The translations under genes were made by a program, and so were the position numbers. The notes under the pieces were generated by a model that saw nothing but the letters and a program-made list of their open reading frames with translations, searched no databases and was not told where the DNA came from. DNA of 64,000 nt from Glossina fuscipes (taxonomy: Eukaryota > Arthropoda > Insecta > Diptera > Glossinidae): the NCBI RefSeq assembly GCF_014805625.2, contig NW_023998439.1:96726-160725 (forward strand), written 5' to 3'. Position 1 is the stretch's first letter. The number at the start of each line of letters is the position of its first letter. This document shows positions 21,954 through 35,375 of the stretch, piece by piece.

Positions 21954-22000
21954 GTATACGGAAAATGTTTGTTATTATTGTATGAAATATTTAATTTCAT
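17448..22000. other. Non-coding AT-rich stretch with simple repeats
   Basis: No gene recognised over about 4.5 kb. Simple repeats: (TATG)n at 18387-18417, a TATATG-rich run at 18487-18520, (TA)n at 18747-18770, and (ACT)n at 21917-21953. A 177-codon open stretch on the minus strand (17991-18524) starts inside the microsatellites and is low-complexity. An A-rich run lies at 21173-21190. Confidence 0.4.
21917..21953. repeat. (ACT)n microsatellite
   Basis: Twelve near-perfect ACT units, preceded by an imperfect extension of CCACCACTGCCACTATTACTG type. Confidence 0.9.
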
Positions 22001-24840
22001 TTAAAATCTTTACAATCTTGATTTTTATTTTTTTCTTCTTTTCCTTTTCAGCGATTTGCTCCTACAATGCTTTTTTTTTTTCTTGCTTTGGTTACATTTG
22101 TTCTTGCTTAGCTTTTATAAGAGCTTTTACAATAAATCTGATGGTTTAGCTCGCTTGTATTATATTTTGCACAATTGCTTGTTACAACTAAAAACCGCTT
22201 ACATAAATTGTTATTACCTTTTTAGTTACTGTTGTTACGGTTGCAGTTCTAGTTATAATTTTCGCTTTTATAGTTATTGTGTTCATGGATGTCTATTCAC
22301 TGCTTTAGATTCCGTTAGTTCCGAATTTAATACGATTTCAAGGCTAATCTTAGGGAATTGAAGCCATTACTTCTTCTTATTATGGGTCTCCCATAAAAAA
22401 TCATTGGCCGATGCAAACCGTATATAGGGCAGGGTATGGAGTGCTCTTGGTCGTAAGATCGAACTGTCCGTGAAGTATGTTTCATCCGTCCGTTTGTCTT
22501 TATTTGGATTAAAGGACGTATATGTCTTCGATGTGTGGAGTGTCAGTGGGATAAAATTGAACCTCTCCATCCCATCTCTTCCGAACTAGCTAGCTTATCA
22601 ATTACACGTGCATCCGTCCTCTTACAGCCTCCAATCCCTTCAGAATATCATCCGAGTCAGGCACAAGTGTTACACAATATAAGTTGACGTTGTGTTACAC
22701 GAAGGTCGGAGCGATAGGCAACAAATGTTAAGATTCGTTTTACACACATATTCCGAATGTTATACATAAATGCGGCATTTTGAAGGCTTCGGAATGTTGG
22801 ATGCCAATTGGTTTTTTGATCCAAAAATATATCGTCTTTTCTACACCTTATTGAAAATGAAATAAGAAATTTCATTTCGTCCTAAAGTCCTGCTTAATTA
22901 ATTGGGCGCAATATCCCTCTTTCATAGGTGTTTAAGGCATCAGTATAGTAAATGAATATTCTGGGCCTTTGACAATGTTTTTCATTAAAAATACATAAGA
23001 ACCTCATCGTGTGTAATTGATCATGTAGTTGTAAGATTTGCTTATTATGTTCGTGTGTTGAATAAGAAAATATGCAAAATTGACCATGTCGTACGCTAGG
23101 TCTTTACATCAACTACCTATGGAAATCCTTCTGCAGCTAGTAAGAATTACGAAAAGTCAGTTGAAGACACTGTGGGTTTGTTATTGAACAGCTCACGATT
23201 GTGAAACGTCTGGTTAGAAAGCTGAAAGGCGAAAAATTTGACAACAATACGTGCTATACGCCATCAGCTAATGACAAAATTCAGATGATTTTAATCCTTA
23301 TCTCAAGGTTATGCTCTCAGCAATAAAACTAGGCAAAGTAAATGTAGTGAAGCTTCTCATGTTTTTTGAAATTTGTTTCAGGCAGAGTTGAATCAACTCG
23401 AAAGAATCACACACCGATATAGGAGACTTTATGAGGCTTCTTCTTCCTAGTTCATAGTTCCAAAAAAAAACCTACTTACTTACTAAAAAAAACTACTTAC
23501 TTATGAAACATTTAAAAGTAACACAACATAACAAAAAACAATTTCTTATGCGATTAACTTATTCTGTTATTATATTATTATGATATGAAAATATTCGATG
23601 AGGTTATCGCACATATACTTGAGTGTTAAAAGAAATATGAAAGAAAATGGCAACACGAACAGCGGGGATCTGGTGAATGTCCTGCCATTGATTTGAATTT
23701 AAACCATGCCGATGCCTACCGATTATTACAAAAACTCGAATGAAAAGGATGTAAGTTACAGGAGCGGTTTTGAAAAATCGTGGTTGGACGAAAATTCGTT
23801 CAGTGATTTAAAATGCGTTTTCCTTCCAGCATAGTTTTTGCTGTCGATCTGACGCTTTTGCTGCATCTATCAAAGACACAATTGTATGTGTTACACTCTA
23901 CACGCTACGATATGATTATGAAAACAGCGGGAAAATGTATACAAAAAGCGTATTGTATCCGAAATTCATAAATAACATTAAAATCATCTCTCGCTGCACG
24001 CTCTTGACTACGTGGTAGAACTATTGAAATCACTCTCAGTCTCATATCTACTTAATAGTCGTCTCAATGAAAACTACATTAAGGTATTTTTATGTGCAAA
24101 CATTTTTATGAATGGAAATGATGAAAAACATCCGTTAGCTGATTAAAGGCAACACGTTAAGCTCTAATTGCTGAATAGGAACTTTTTTGACCCAATTAGT
24201 TTCCTCAGAGGGTTTGCGGTCGAGCGGTCAAAAATTGCAAGGAAGAAATTTCTTTTAGGTAATGAACTCTTTTCAACTGTGGGATCGATAACGGTTGCGC
24301 CACTACAACACTTTCGAGCCACATCTGTTAGCGAATTGGAAAAATACGAAATCAATCGGCAAAACTGAACTGAAGGATGTTTTTTTGTTCTCAGGCTCTC
24401 TTCGCGGAGGGCTTGGAGAAAGAACTGAAATTTCAGGGAAAACGAATTCTTTCAGATAATACAGTTTTATTTCTTTATATTGTGAAAGGTGGAAAACATC
24501 AAATGAGTCAATCAAAAAAGACAAAATTTACTGTTGGATACTCCTTAAAATTTTTGAAGGAAACGTAATTTAGATGCAATATCTCTGTGGTGGAGTAATG
24601 CATATTCACTTTCTTATCTGTTTAGTTATTATTGCTATTGTTGACAACGAAAACATAGTTCCCTTCTTTAAATTTCACATTGAAATGAACGAAACAAAAG
24701 GAAAGCAACAATAACAAAAAAAAAAAAGACGAAGAAAAACACGCTCCATTGTACTCTTATATCTGAACAAAGATGAAAAGGAGAGGTAAAGAATTTTGCA
24801 TAACCCAGTTTTATTTATTTCATTTCATTCTTTCTTTTAG
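22001..24840. other. Non-coding stretch with possible gene or transposon debris
   Basis: No gene recognised. A (GTCY)n-like motif near 22486-22500 may mark a decayed mini-me-like fragment. Two adjacent plus-strand open stretches at 24168-24368 and 24377-24568, in different frames, have moderately protein-like composition (ERSKIARKKFLLGNELF; EGLEKELKFQGKRILSDN). They could be debris of a frameshifted coding sequence, but I recognise no family. Confidence 0.3.
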
Positions 24841-24878
24841 ACATTTCATTCATTGACTATAATGCAAGTATGCGCTGA

Positions 24879-25026
24879 TGTGTGTGTGTGTGTGTGTGTG
24901 TGGTCACAGCTTGTAGTCATAGTTGCGAAATATTTTCTTTCTTTCTTTCTTTCTTTCTTTCTTTAATTCTCTTTGTTGTTGTTAATGTTGTTGTTGTTGC
25001 TTGCTTGCTTGCTTGCTTGCTTGCTT
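24879..25026. repeat. Compound microsatellite cluster: (TG)n, (TTTC)n, (GCTT)n
   Basis: (TG)12 at 24879-24902, (TTTC)n at 24933-24964, GTT-rich spacer, and (GCTT)n at 24999-25026. Confidence 0.95.
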
Positions 25027-28000
25027 CATAAACAAGTTTTCTTGTATGTAATCAGTCATACATATGCATGAAAATATACCAAAAAGAAAAATATCTGAAT
25101 ATATCCATATGCATAAATGTATATATATATATATATAAATATATATATATATGTATATAACAATACACTATAAATATGTGTGCAGGTGTGTGATTGTACG
25201 ATGATGTACGGTTAAATTGCTCACTTTACTTTGTATGCATTCGAATGCAAGTGCACTTCAGACATTTTGGGATTTTTTTTTTTCCTCCTCCTTTTTTTAG
25301 TCACGGGTGTATTACTGTGACAGCTGAATGCATTTGATACATACACACGCAAACACGCACTCATACATGTATGTATATGTACACGCACGCATATAAAGGA
25401 ATACAACGTGAAAAACTGCTTAATATATAATAGGTCGTCAAGTAATATGTGTTTAAAGTATTTAATGAATATTATAATATGTGGAGAAGCAAAAAAAATA
25501 AAAAAAAATAAAAAAAATAAATAAATAAATAATTCCTTAAAGAGTGCGTACGAGTGGTTTTCAAGTTTCACATATAATAACTCAGAAATTAAATAAAACA
25601 AAATTGAGCAAAAAAAAAGCGAGAAAACCTTCTCTATGAGAAAATAAAATTAAATTTTTTATGAATATTTAAGGAAAAATTATTTTCATGAAATTGAAAC
25701 AGAAGTAAATTTTGCCTTAAGTAATTTTTCCCATTGCTTTCACTTTTAAATATGACATGAAGTCATTCATATTATTAGTGGAGAATAAAAAGAGAACAAG
25801 GCAAAGTTTGTTGTTAATCAAATCGAGTTAAATCCTAACTACTTTTATGCTAACCGGTTAAGTAATGATTTACTTATTATTATTATTATTATTATTTTTT
25901 TTGTTTTTTTTTATATTAAACGATAAGTTTTCAAAAACGTTGCCGACCGGAAACATATTTTCATTTACTTGCAACTGCATTTATATGACTAGATTTTGTT
26001 ATTGCTTTGCTTCCTAAGGACATAAACTTTGTATGCACGTATTTTTGTTGAATGCAAAGTTTATGAGACCTTTGGCGAACGATGACCAAAGTTTATACGC
26101 AGAGCATGAGACGTACATGATATTGCAAAAATTTATGGCAATATTTTGAGTTAAAAGAAGTTTTACACACTAAGAAAAAAAAAAAACTCATAATTTAATT
26201 TTTCACATTTAAGCGCATAAACTTCCCTTTCCTTCAATACTTTACCGGCTCGCTCCAGTTTTGCAAACAGTTTTCTTAGAAAACTTTTCTAAATAATAAC
26301 ATTTTAATTTCTTTAACGTCAATAATATTATAATTTTCTTTATGAAATTTATTCAGTTAACACGCGAATTACTTTCTCAAACTAATGTGAAATTCGTTAA
26401 GGTGTTAAATCATTCACTTGATATGCAACAAGCAAGCACTGCACGTTGGAAGTACATTAGTAGTAGTAGTAAAGAAACTAAACTAAAGTTCGCTATGAAA
26501 GGGGATTGTTCAAGAGTCCTATTCCCTGACTATTTAAGCTTAACTAAATGCCCGAAAGACGAAAGATGATTCTAAGAAGAATAGTTCCGCTCATATGCTC
26601 CACTTACGTAGCTTTATATACTAACTTATAATATGATATGGAGCTAATAAAAAATATTTTCGAATTTGTTTTTGTAGTATTTTTCCCCTCTAACGATTGG
26701 TATACTTTTGCGTTTGCGCAAATCAGATTTGACATATACCCAAATATAGAATGTAAAAGCATCAAGCACCTTAATTGGCTCGTGTCGCGAAGAGATGAGA
26801 CTAAGTAAATGATTCGATGGCCTTGCAAGCCTATAAAGTAATCCTTTTGGGACTTAAAAAAGCGATTAGTTTGTGTTGTTGTTGTGTAGAAGCTGCATAG
26901 AAAGGGAAATTGTTGTAGTCGACTTACCTACCGCCGAGCAGAAAGCATTTAGAAAATATATTCCTCCGTGTGAAGTAAAATAGGATTGAAATTGTATTGA
27001 AATGGTACTGAAATTGAATAAGAATTGAGATGAAATTGAATTGAAATGGAACTGAAATTGAATTGGATTGACATTGAATTGAAATGGTCTTAATGCATGT
27101 GAGGCGGAATGAATGAACTGCTGCAAGGCCAATTTATGCATTAAGCACTGTATGAGCTTAAGTCGGTCAAGTATTGTTCGTTCATCTGCCTATCGACGCT
27201 CATGTAAATGCTAAAATTTGGCATCTATATCATTAGTAAATGACTGATGGATCAAATAAAATGCCAAAAATCATGGCCGCCGTGATCAAAACTAATAGTC
27301 CATAACAGATCGAAGAAGAAATCGTCGTCAAAGTATTTACTGATACAATTTATACCTCCGATGCAAGAACGAGCTTTGTCATGCTACAAATACTCCCACA
27401 TAGACTGCAGCTTATACAAGATATCATACTAATATCTGATACAAAAGCCAAATAAAAGGGTGATAATTATGATATCACTTAACACATCCATATTCAGTGA
27501 AATATTTTCGAGCTCATAGATATCGAAAATTTGCTCTAAAGTGAATATAACGATTTTATTCGTTTTTCTCTAAGCACTTCTTCTGCAAGTCCCTGTGTTG
27601 AATAAAAAAATAAGATAAGTATTTTATATCAGTCAGTACTGGTCACTATACGATCAGATGAACGCATTGTTTATATCTTTGAAAAGGAGAAACTGCCTTC
27701 GAAGATTTTCTGCACTTGGAGAAATCACAACACTTGTAGCATTTTGTCTTCGGTTCAGGCATCTGCTCAGAAATCTCCCACAAAAATCGGTTTTAAAATA
27801 TCATAATTGAATTTCTGGAACATATATATGAAACTAGTTGAGACTGGAATCGGGTTTCAAATATTAAACGTATTCTGATTAGACTGACAGCAAGGCTTTG
27901 TTATAACGAATATAACAATCTGTTTGTCGTAACCATTGTTAATGTGCTTAGCGTCCATAAACCGGCTTTAAAGCGTTTTCTTTACCTTTTTAAAGGTGTG

Positions 28001-28380
28001 GAGTTTGATGAGTGAATGTCCGAACAAGTAGATTTGCTTGTTAATTTCTATCAAAAATACTTCCACGAATTTCGCCCGATAACTGAATATGACGAATATA
28101 GACGTCATAATCCGACCATCCGTCCCTTTAAGATTTTCCATAATAATAACGTATTTTAAAATTTACTTCTATCACTTTTTCAAGTCGTTTGATTGCAATC
28201 CAATTTCACTTCATCATACATACTCCATGCAAAGTGAATACACGAAAGAAGAGAGCAATCGAACAATAAAATGTCCTATCGTACAACGTACAAAGGCACT
28301 GTGTATGAGGATGGTTCGAATTGAACTGAATGGAACTTTTCTTTTTAAATTTAAATTTAGTTTAAATTTAATTTTTTAAT
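25027..28380. other. Non-coding AT-rich stretch
   Basis: No gene recognised. Contains (TA)n at 25119-25158, A/T-rich low-complexity DNA at 25490-25535, (TTA)n near 25872-25895, and a cryptic ATTGAA-rich tract listed separately. The minus-strand open stretch 25221-25601 is low-complexity Phe/Ile/Lys-rich and is judged to be chance. Confidence 0.4.
26980..27090. repeat. Cryptic tandem repeat of ATTGAA / AAATGGAACTG units
   Basis: A run of about 110 bp built from imperfect units such as TTGAAATTG, TTGAAATGG and AACTGAAATTG. This is a degenerate minisatellite with no coding meaning. Confidence 0.75.
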
Positions 28381-28830
28381 TTTTTTGCTCTCTTTGTGTA
28401 CATATCCCCGAAGGCTGAGCGGTAATATTCATTTTGTCAAAACGTTTGCAATGCGCAGAAGGTATCAACACAGGCATCACAGAGTATATATATTCTTGAT
28501 TAGCATCAAATTATAAATCGATTTAAGCATTAAGTCCGCCTGTTGATCTGTTCATCTGTCCGTCCGCCCGAGTGTGTAAACATTCTTCCATTTACGAAAA
28601 TGGAGATATCAATTGCAAATTTGCAATAGAATTGGAAAGAAACTTAAACTTTTCCACGCCCACAATGCCCACACCCCTTTACTTTTATTTTGAGAAAAGT
28701 AAATATCTGCCGCGTCCATCCCATTTTATTGAGCATGAAAATTTAGTTCTCTTACGTTTTTTGTTTTCTTCAGCACAACGGTGATGGGTGTAAAAGATTC
28801 GGTCACGACCGAATATAATTTTTTTACCTG
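28381..28830 (+). repeat. Mini-me-like dispersed repeat (subtype C) with terminal hairpin
   Basis: Blocks in order: AATATTCATTTTGTCAAAAC, CAGAAGGTATCAACACAGGC, AGTATATATATTCTTGATTA, AATCGATTTAAGC, TCTGTCCGTCCGCCC, GTGATGGGTGTAAAAG, and an end ATTCGGTCACGACCGAAT followed by ATAATTTTTTTACCTGTTT. The ATTCGGTC/GACCGAAT stem at 28797-28814 is a perfect 8-bp palindrome with a 2-nt loop. This end is characteristic of the mini-me-like family. Confidence 0.7.
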
Positions 28831-30455
28831 TTTGAATTTAACAGATTGTGACTGACAGTCAAATTAAATTTGTAGCAAGATTTTTGTGTTATTGCTGAAG
28901 TTGTTATTTTTCTGAAGTAAAACGACAACTTTTTGGGGTTGCGATGAGATTTGAAGTTGAAGACATTTTATTCTAATTTTAATTGTGGCTGTCATTAGCA
29001 TTCATTTGCGTTTTAAACACAAAACACAATTGCGACAAAAAAGGACGATTTCATGCATTATTAGTTGCCATATATCCTTTTAGCTTTATTTTTAAACCGG
29101 TATTTTACTGCTTTCGCAGATTTCTATGGTCTTGTTTAAAATTTATGTTATACTTAATTGCAAAGTGACTATCTCAGCACTGCTGCAACATATTTGTGGT
29201 TTACACAATAATGCTTTTATCTCACATTCTTTGTGGTCAGCAATGTGCTGTTGAATTTGTTATTGTTTCATTTTTTGCGCAATTTTTTTTTTCTTTTTTT
29301 GTTTTTGCAACCACGTGTGAGTTTCCGTAGCGAGTGATAAATTTTTGGTTTTAGGCTGAAAATGTCGGCCAAATATTCGATGATGCGTGATATATAAATT
29401 TTTCATTGAAAATGAATCGTAAACAAAGCATTTTTGTTGTTGTTGCTATTGCTGCTACTTTATTACGATTCATTGGAACGGAATGTATGATTTGCTTGAG
29501 GTGAGCTTAAGTAAGAAAAAGATTTGCTTTTGTTTAAAAAATTTACGCAAATTTTTTATTTTCACTTTCATTTATGAAAATTATTCGTTCTTGTGATCGA
29601 TAGAATGAAACTCATGGAATTATTTAAGATAATATTATTATATTATTCCAAGTAATCTTCAAATTATTTCATCTATGAATAAATCCAACGCTACGTCTGC
29701 TCTTATGTTGATATCACCAAAAGGTTTGGCCTTTGATAGGGAAAAATGAGTGCACTTAAGTGAATTGCTTGAAGAAAGAAAACTTGTTTTCATTTAATAA
29801 AAATTGCAGAGCCACTCTCTAATCATTATATCTGTCATCAGGAAGAGTCAAACAAAAATTGCAATTCATTGTGCTGACGGAACATAATATTCTTTAGCGC
29901 TCTTGCAAAATGTTTGCTTAACATATTGCAACATGGCATCATTGCATCCTGTTATCGACTCCTAGTTGCAGGCTTGAAAGATTCCCAGGCTAGTGAAAAG
30001 GAAGCATTTCTTAAACAATAAAATTAAGACCCGAAAACCATCTTACAAGAGATCAAGGTATAACATTGCCCCTATTTGCGTTCATATGTAACTGCTATCA
30101 GAAATATTAGAACTTAAAGGTAATCTAGACATCAACACTTGGTTGCAAAGTATGAGTTTAGAAATAAAGTGCCAACAAGAAAACAAGATCGACGGTGTGC
30201 AATTGCCTGCGCACATATATTTTATGCAAGCAGAGCAAAACTTTTAAAATTTACACAAAAATCTTTCTTTCTTCCTGCACGTTGCGGGCATCGGATGGAA
30301 CGCGTTTTTGTCTTTCAAATAAGAAACTTTCCTACTCTTCAAGGTGTTCCTCTTGCGCCATTTTCCGCAGAATCAACCTACCGTGTAAAAAAAGATTGAA
30401 TAGGTCCAAAATTTTGATGGCGGTGTTTATATAAACAGCATGTAGAAACATTCAC
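28831..30455. other. Non-coding AT-rich stretch
   Basis: No gene recognised. Two overlapping plus-strand open stretches (30139-30434) have no recognisable domain. A short TGTTGTTGTTGCTATTGCTGC run lies near 29436-29456. Confidence 0.4.
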
Positions 30456-30905
30456 ACCCTATAGATGATTTGCCTCCAAATTACAAATCGATATTTACTT
30501 CAGATATCTCACAAGGTATATATAATTCCAATGAAGCTCAAATTCTGAATTGATTTAGTTATTTCCGTCTGCCCGTCTGCGTAAGGTCTATTGCAAAAGT
30601 TTTCCTAGCCGCAAAAACGAAGCTTGGTATTGAAAATGGACCAAATCGATTGAAGGACAAGCCAAGAGTGCTATGTAAACTGAGAACGCTATCTCTTTTT
30701 CAGCAGAAAAAACTTTGACATTTTGTTCATTACTCATAAACTACAGCAGATAAATCCATAAATAATGAGCCACGCATCTTCAATACTATGGAGTCTGAAA
30801 TTCAATTCTTTTCCTTTTTATTAAAGTTTCTTAGGGCAACGACGGGCGATTCGGATAAAAGATTCGCTTACGCCCGATTATAGTTTTATTCTTTGTTAGG
30901 GTTGT
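30456..30905 (+). repeat. Mini-me-like dispersed repeat (subtype B)
   Basis: Blocks: TTGATTTAGTTATTTCCGTC, CTGCCCGTCTGCG, GGTATTGAAAATGGACCAAA, GTGCTATGTAAACTGAGAAC, TTCATTACTCATAAACTACA, and an end with GATTCGCTTACGCCCGATTATAG. Confidence 0.6.
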
Positions 30906-33225
30906 TTCAGTTTTTGTTTATACTCAACATTTTTGTTTCCAGCTTATGGGATTTCGAAATATATCAAAAGTAAAAACCATAGATATAATGGACAAACTTG
31001 GAATTTGTGGTTTCTGAGATCTTTTTCGGAGATTACAAATTGAATTTATCCCAAACCCTTGTGGGTACAAAACGAATTTAAAAAACATTTTAAAATTTAT
31101 TATCTTTAAAATGTTAAATCTCTGAAGAAGAATTGATGCAATTTACAAAGAAGAAGGTATTTAGCTCTTTAAATATTTTTGAATATCACTTTAGTATCCA
31201 TTATGTTATTAAAAATTTATAAATTTTCATTATGCGTATAAGAGTTTTTTTTTTTTTTTCTTTGATAAATATTTATTAAATTATGTGCTTTACGCTTTAA
31301 ATTCAATGCTACATGATATATGAACAAAGTTTTATTTTGAAACAAGATAAAGGAAAAGAAGAAAAACGAGAAATGGAAAATAGTTCGATAGTGTAACATA
31401 TGCATTAGATATGCTTTATGAACATTTTCTTTTTGATTTCCTTCTTTAGCAGATGTATTTTCGAAACTATTCTTAATGGATTTGATTTTTTGAGAGTGAA
31501 TGCAAAGAAACTCAAAGAAAGTAATAAAGCGTGTAGCGATTTCCCTTTGCAAATATTTTCAGATATTTTATGCAGTAATAGAAAGAAGCAAGAAGAATTT
31601 AAAAAAAAAAAAAAAAAAAACATCAATGCAAACGAAGCAAAAATAAAACAAAAAATTCCAAGTGTTAGCGATTTATATATCTAGTAGTAAACCATCGACA
31701 GATAGAGTCTTTTAAAAATTATTCGCGTTAATCATTTGACACATGTGTCGATGATTTTCATAGCACGACTTAGCATTCCCGTTTATAACACCAACACTGT
31801 CAATGCATTCTATTCTCCTACTAGTATCGAAATGGATCAGTGTGACTTAGCCTATAGTCTTTGTCGAAATACCACAGTCGCAAAAATGGAGCTAAGAAAT
31901 TGAAATATTGCTCAGACTTACTTTGATCGATGAAGAACTCAAGATCAAACTACATTTGTGATCGGCCCAGATACACGTCCTCATAAACTAACAACTGCGA
32001 CAAGCTTGAAGCGACAGTGATATTTTCTTCACATTTTATCCTAGAAATTTCAATTGGGTGAATATCCTTCTCGCTAACCATTTCACCACCGTATGCAATT
32101 TTACTTAAATGCATTTGTTTTTTTTTTTTTTTTTTTGATCGATTGTGTATACAATTTGAAAACGAATTTTAAATGACTCCAATCTGGAGCTTTCAAGTGC
32201 AAAGAGTTGTACACATATGAAGTCTATTTCGGGAATTGAACTACAAAACTGAAACTTGGTATATATGCTCCTATATGCAGATCTAATTTAAGCTAGATTT
32301 AGATTTAAGTTTAAAAGGGTTTCCTCAATTGTTGTCAAAGCGAAATCAAGACGTTTGCAAATATTATTTTTAAATTACAGTGACACGAGTGACAAGTTAA
32401 AGTTTCATTGATTGGCAGCTATATCAGAATTTTAGAAATATATTCTAAGTTATTGAGAATTGAGAGGTTAAAGCGAAAATACTTCGAATGACTGTTCATG
32501 TGTCGTTTTAAAATGTTTGTTGCCTAGTTCTTCGTCAGCCATTTTAAAGCGACCCCTTCAATATTAGAAAAATGCCAATCTGTCGTAGCCTTCTTTCGTT
32601 CGCGGATAAGACCGAAGTCAAGCAATTGCCTGTTTGCCGAATGCTAGAACTCAAGAAAGCTAAGAATGTTCTCTGGTCAATTTGGTATTAACTGTACTTT
32701 CACATATTTAAGAAGAACATTATCCGATGATAATGTCTGACAAAGAGCTAAGCAAACATAAATATTCGAGAATTGCTCTCAATTATTCTCTTTACGCCTT
32801 TATGAGGCTTTTAAAGACCGTTTGAGACTTTGAGAAATTTGATAGAATTTTAAATTTTTTTCTTTGAACAAATCTCATGGTTCGCCTAATTGTAAAATTT
32901 AGATTAAAAACTTGTATGTATGAGTTATTTCAGAAACATTGTAATCCCACTTAAAAACCCATTAGGGCTCCCTTGTTGAAATATTATTGGTCGACAAAAA
33001 AGAAAAAAGAAATGTTTGGCGGGTCACGAAACAAGGCTGTAAGTGAGGGGCAATGAAGTGCCATATTTGCATGAGATTACATTTAATTGATTTTTAGCAA
33101 GAGTGCGAATAGAGGATGGAATAAGTATTAAAATTATATTTTTGGTATTTAAACCTCTTGCGATTTACATAACGTCATAAAAATTAGCTTTATATTTGAA
33201 TTTATATTTGAGTTTGAGGAGAAAA
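30906..33225. other. Non-coding AT-rich stretch
   Basis: No gene recognised. Homopolymer T/A runs at 31247-31260, 31600-31620 and 32119-32138. Moderately GC-balanced DNA at 31780-32100 and 32540-32680 shows no identifiable product. Confidence 0.4.
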
Positions 33226-33427
33226 GAGAGAGAGAGAGAGAGAGAGAAAGAAAAAACAAAATAACAAGTTGGAGTGTGAAATAACAAAATGCTCAACTTA
33301 TGCTAGACATGATTTCCCCACTGTTATAACAATAAAATTGTTTTTAATAATTGTCTGCAGTAAAAACTACCGCACAATAGCACAAATGATAGTAAACATA
33401 TAAATTTAATTGAAATTTGTTCACATA

Positions 33428-33462
<35 letters not shown>
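33226..33462. repeat. (GA)n and (CA)n microsatellites
   Basis: (GA)n at 33226-33247 and (CA)n at 33430-33462, separated by AT-rich sequence. Confidence 0.95.
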
Positions 33463-33465
<3 letters not shown>

Positions 33466-33977
33466 TCTGTCTCTGAGTTCATATGTTATTTTAATATGAT
33501 ACGTGTTGGCTACGTTGTACACAACGCAGGTGTATGTTGTGCAAAGATGAATCATGACGTATGAGTGACATTTTTATTCTCTAGGTTAATTTAGAAATTT
33601 TCTTGTTTTCCCTATAACTTTATCTCTCCCTCTCTCTCTCATTCGCTCTCATAAAATAATCGTGCTAGCATTACTCTATCCGTCTTTTTCTCTGGTGTAA
33701 TAAACAAGCCTTCAGTTGCTGGTTGCTCGTATATTCCTTGCAAACAATATTGTCAGTTTAATTTCAATTGTTTTAGTATCAATGGATTAATTTCCTTTAA
33801 TCTATGTTAATATGCTTACACATATATATATAGCATTGAAATGGTCAGAAAGGCAGAGAGGAGAATGTGTGAGAATATCAGTTGAATTGAATTGATTTGT
33901 AACTTAATGTTCGAACTGTCATGTTTTTGTTGATGGTGTTTGAAAGGCCTCTATTTACATAAACAATATGTACTTGC

Positions 33978-34023
<46 letters not shown>

Positions 34024-35190
34024 GCTCATTCCCCTTTACATACTTACACATAGACATTCACAATATTTATGAACATGACATTGTGTCCCCATTGACTTTG
34101 ATTATTTGAATAGTACACAACCCGACATACCTGGCACACATGCATATGCCTAACAGAACAAATAATTGATTATCTTCAAAGTTAATTGAAACTTTCAATA
34201 CGAAAGAAAAATAAATATTGTAAAGCCGTTACAGGTCATGCATAGCCATAAGCAATTGCAATTGCAAAACTAAAACCTAATTTAATTTATTAAAGGTATT
34301 TTTCATATATTTTTTTTTTTATTATTATTATTTGACATCTAATCCATTAACTTGATTATATTGTAAACACAAACATGTTTTAATACAAAGTTGTATTAAA
34401 AACGAATTTATTTGCTTAACGTGGTTATGTGTGTGTTTTAAATTTCAAATAAATGTTTAAAGAAAAATAAAGAGAGTGAGAGAGAGATAGACAGACCTTT
34501 AAAGGTCGATGCAATATGTTTGAAAATCAATGTTTTTCATTTCATTCAATCCACATTCAACCCAATTGCAAAAAATTTATGACAAAAACACACACAAAAA
34601 AACGAAAACAAAAAAAAAAAAAAAGAAAAAAAAAAACCTAGAAAATATTACAATCGGTTGATACCGAATAATTTTATACGCACACAGTATGAGGAAATGT
34701 GTAAAATGTCGTATCTATCTATTTGAAGTCTTATCGTTTATACATAATAATTAATATTCAACAAAATATACATTACATGCTATCATATTTGTAATTAATT
34801 ACGAGAAGATTTAAAAAAAAAAAAAACAAAAAAAACAATTCTAAACAGTAATAAAAATCGGAGTAAACAAGAAAGGGTATAAACAAGTTTTATTTGATGT
34901 GCAATTGCAATCGTCAAGTTTTTTATACGTTTCTAATACGAAATAAAGGCGAAAGTAGTGTAACTCTCAAGTTGCGTTAAATAAACGATAAAAATAAAAA
35001 CATATCCTTTGAAATATCAATGTTGTAATTATGCGATATTTGAAATAAAAACAATGTTTTCTATACGTTTCGATACTCTCTTGCCTCATAGGTTGTTGTT
35101 GGTTTTGTTTGATTGTCCTTGTCGGAATATTGCAGTCCAACATTTAGTTCAATACGACTTTTATCAATTAATCAAATATAAAAACAAAAA
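33463..35190. other. Non-coding AT-rich stretch
   Basis: No gene recognised. A (TA)n microsatellite lies at 33979-34021 and long A-rich runs lie at 34595-34640 and 34812-34840. No 18S-like sequence is visible left of the 5.8S-like relic. Confidence 0.45.
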
Positions 35191-35195
35191 TATGT

Positions 35196-35375
35196 TAGCA
35201 GGCGGATAACTCGGCTCCTTTCACGCGATGAACAACCACAGCAAAGGAATCGTTTCACATAATACACATATCGTTGCGCAGCAGTGACTTGCTCTGTATA
35301 AAAAAACAATATCTCAATATCGGGACACATTTCTTTAACTACATTAGTTGCGACCTATAATAACGGTTATAGCAA
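35196..35375 (+). pseudogene. Degenerate 5.8S + 2S rRNA-like relic
   Basis: GGCGGATAACTCGGCTC at 35201-35217 matches the strongly conserved 5.8S block GGTGGATCACTCGGCTC at all but two positions. Eight nt later, CGATGAACAACCACAGCAAA (35226-35245) matches CGATGAAGAACGCAGCAAA with one substitution and one inserted base. About 95 nt further on, TTCTTTAACTACATTAGTTG (35331-35350) resembles the fly 2S rRNA core GCTTGGACTACATATGGTTG, which in flies sits just downstream of 5.8S. The middle of 5.8S is shortened and diverged, and no 18S or 28S sequence is visible. It is therefore read as an isolated relic inserted in non-ribosomal DNA, not a working rRNA gene. Confidence 0.55.

Noticed and set aside
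25221..25601. 126-codon minus-strand open frame with Phe-rich and Lys/Arg-rich parts
   Set aside because: It runs through A/T homopolymer and (AAAT) tracts. No conserved features; composition artefact.
26927..26960. Very strong minus-strand donor (TAG then GTAAGTCG)
   Set aside because: No acceptor with a pyrimidine tract at a sensible distance upstream and no convincing peptide.
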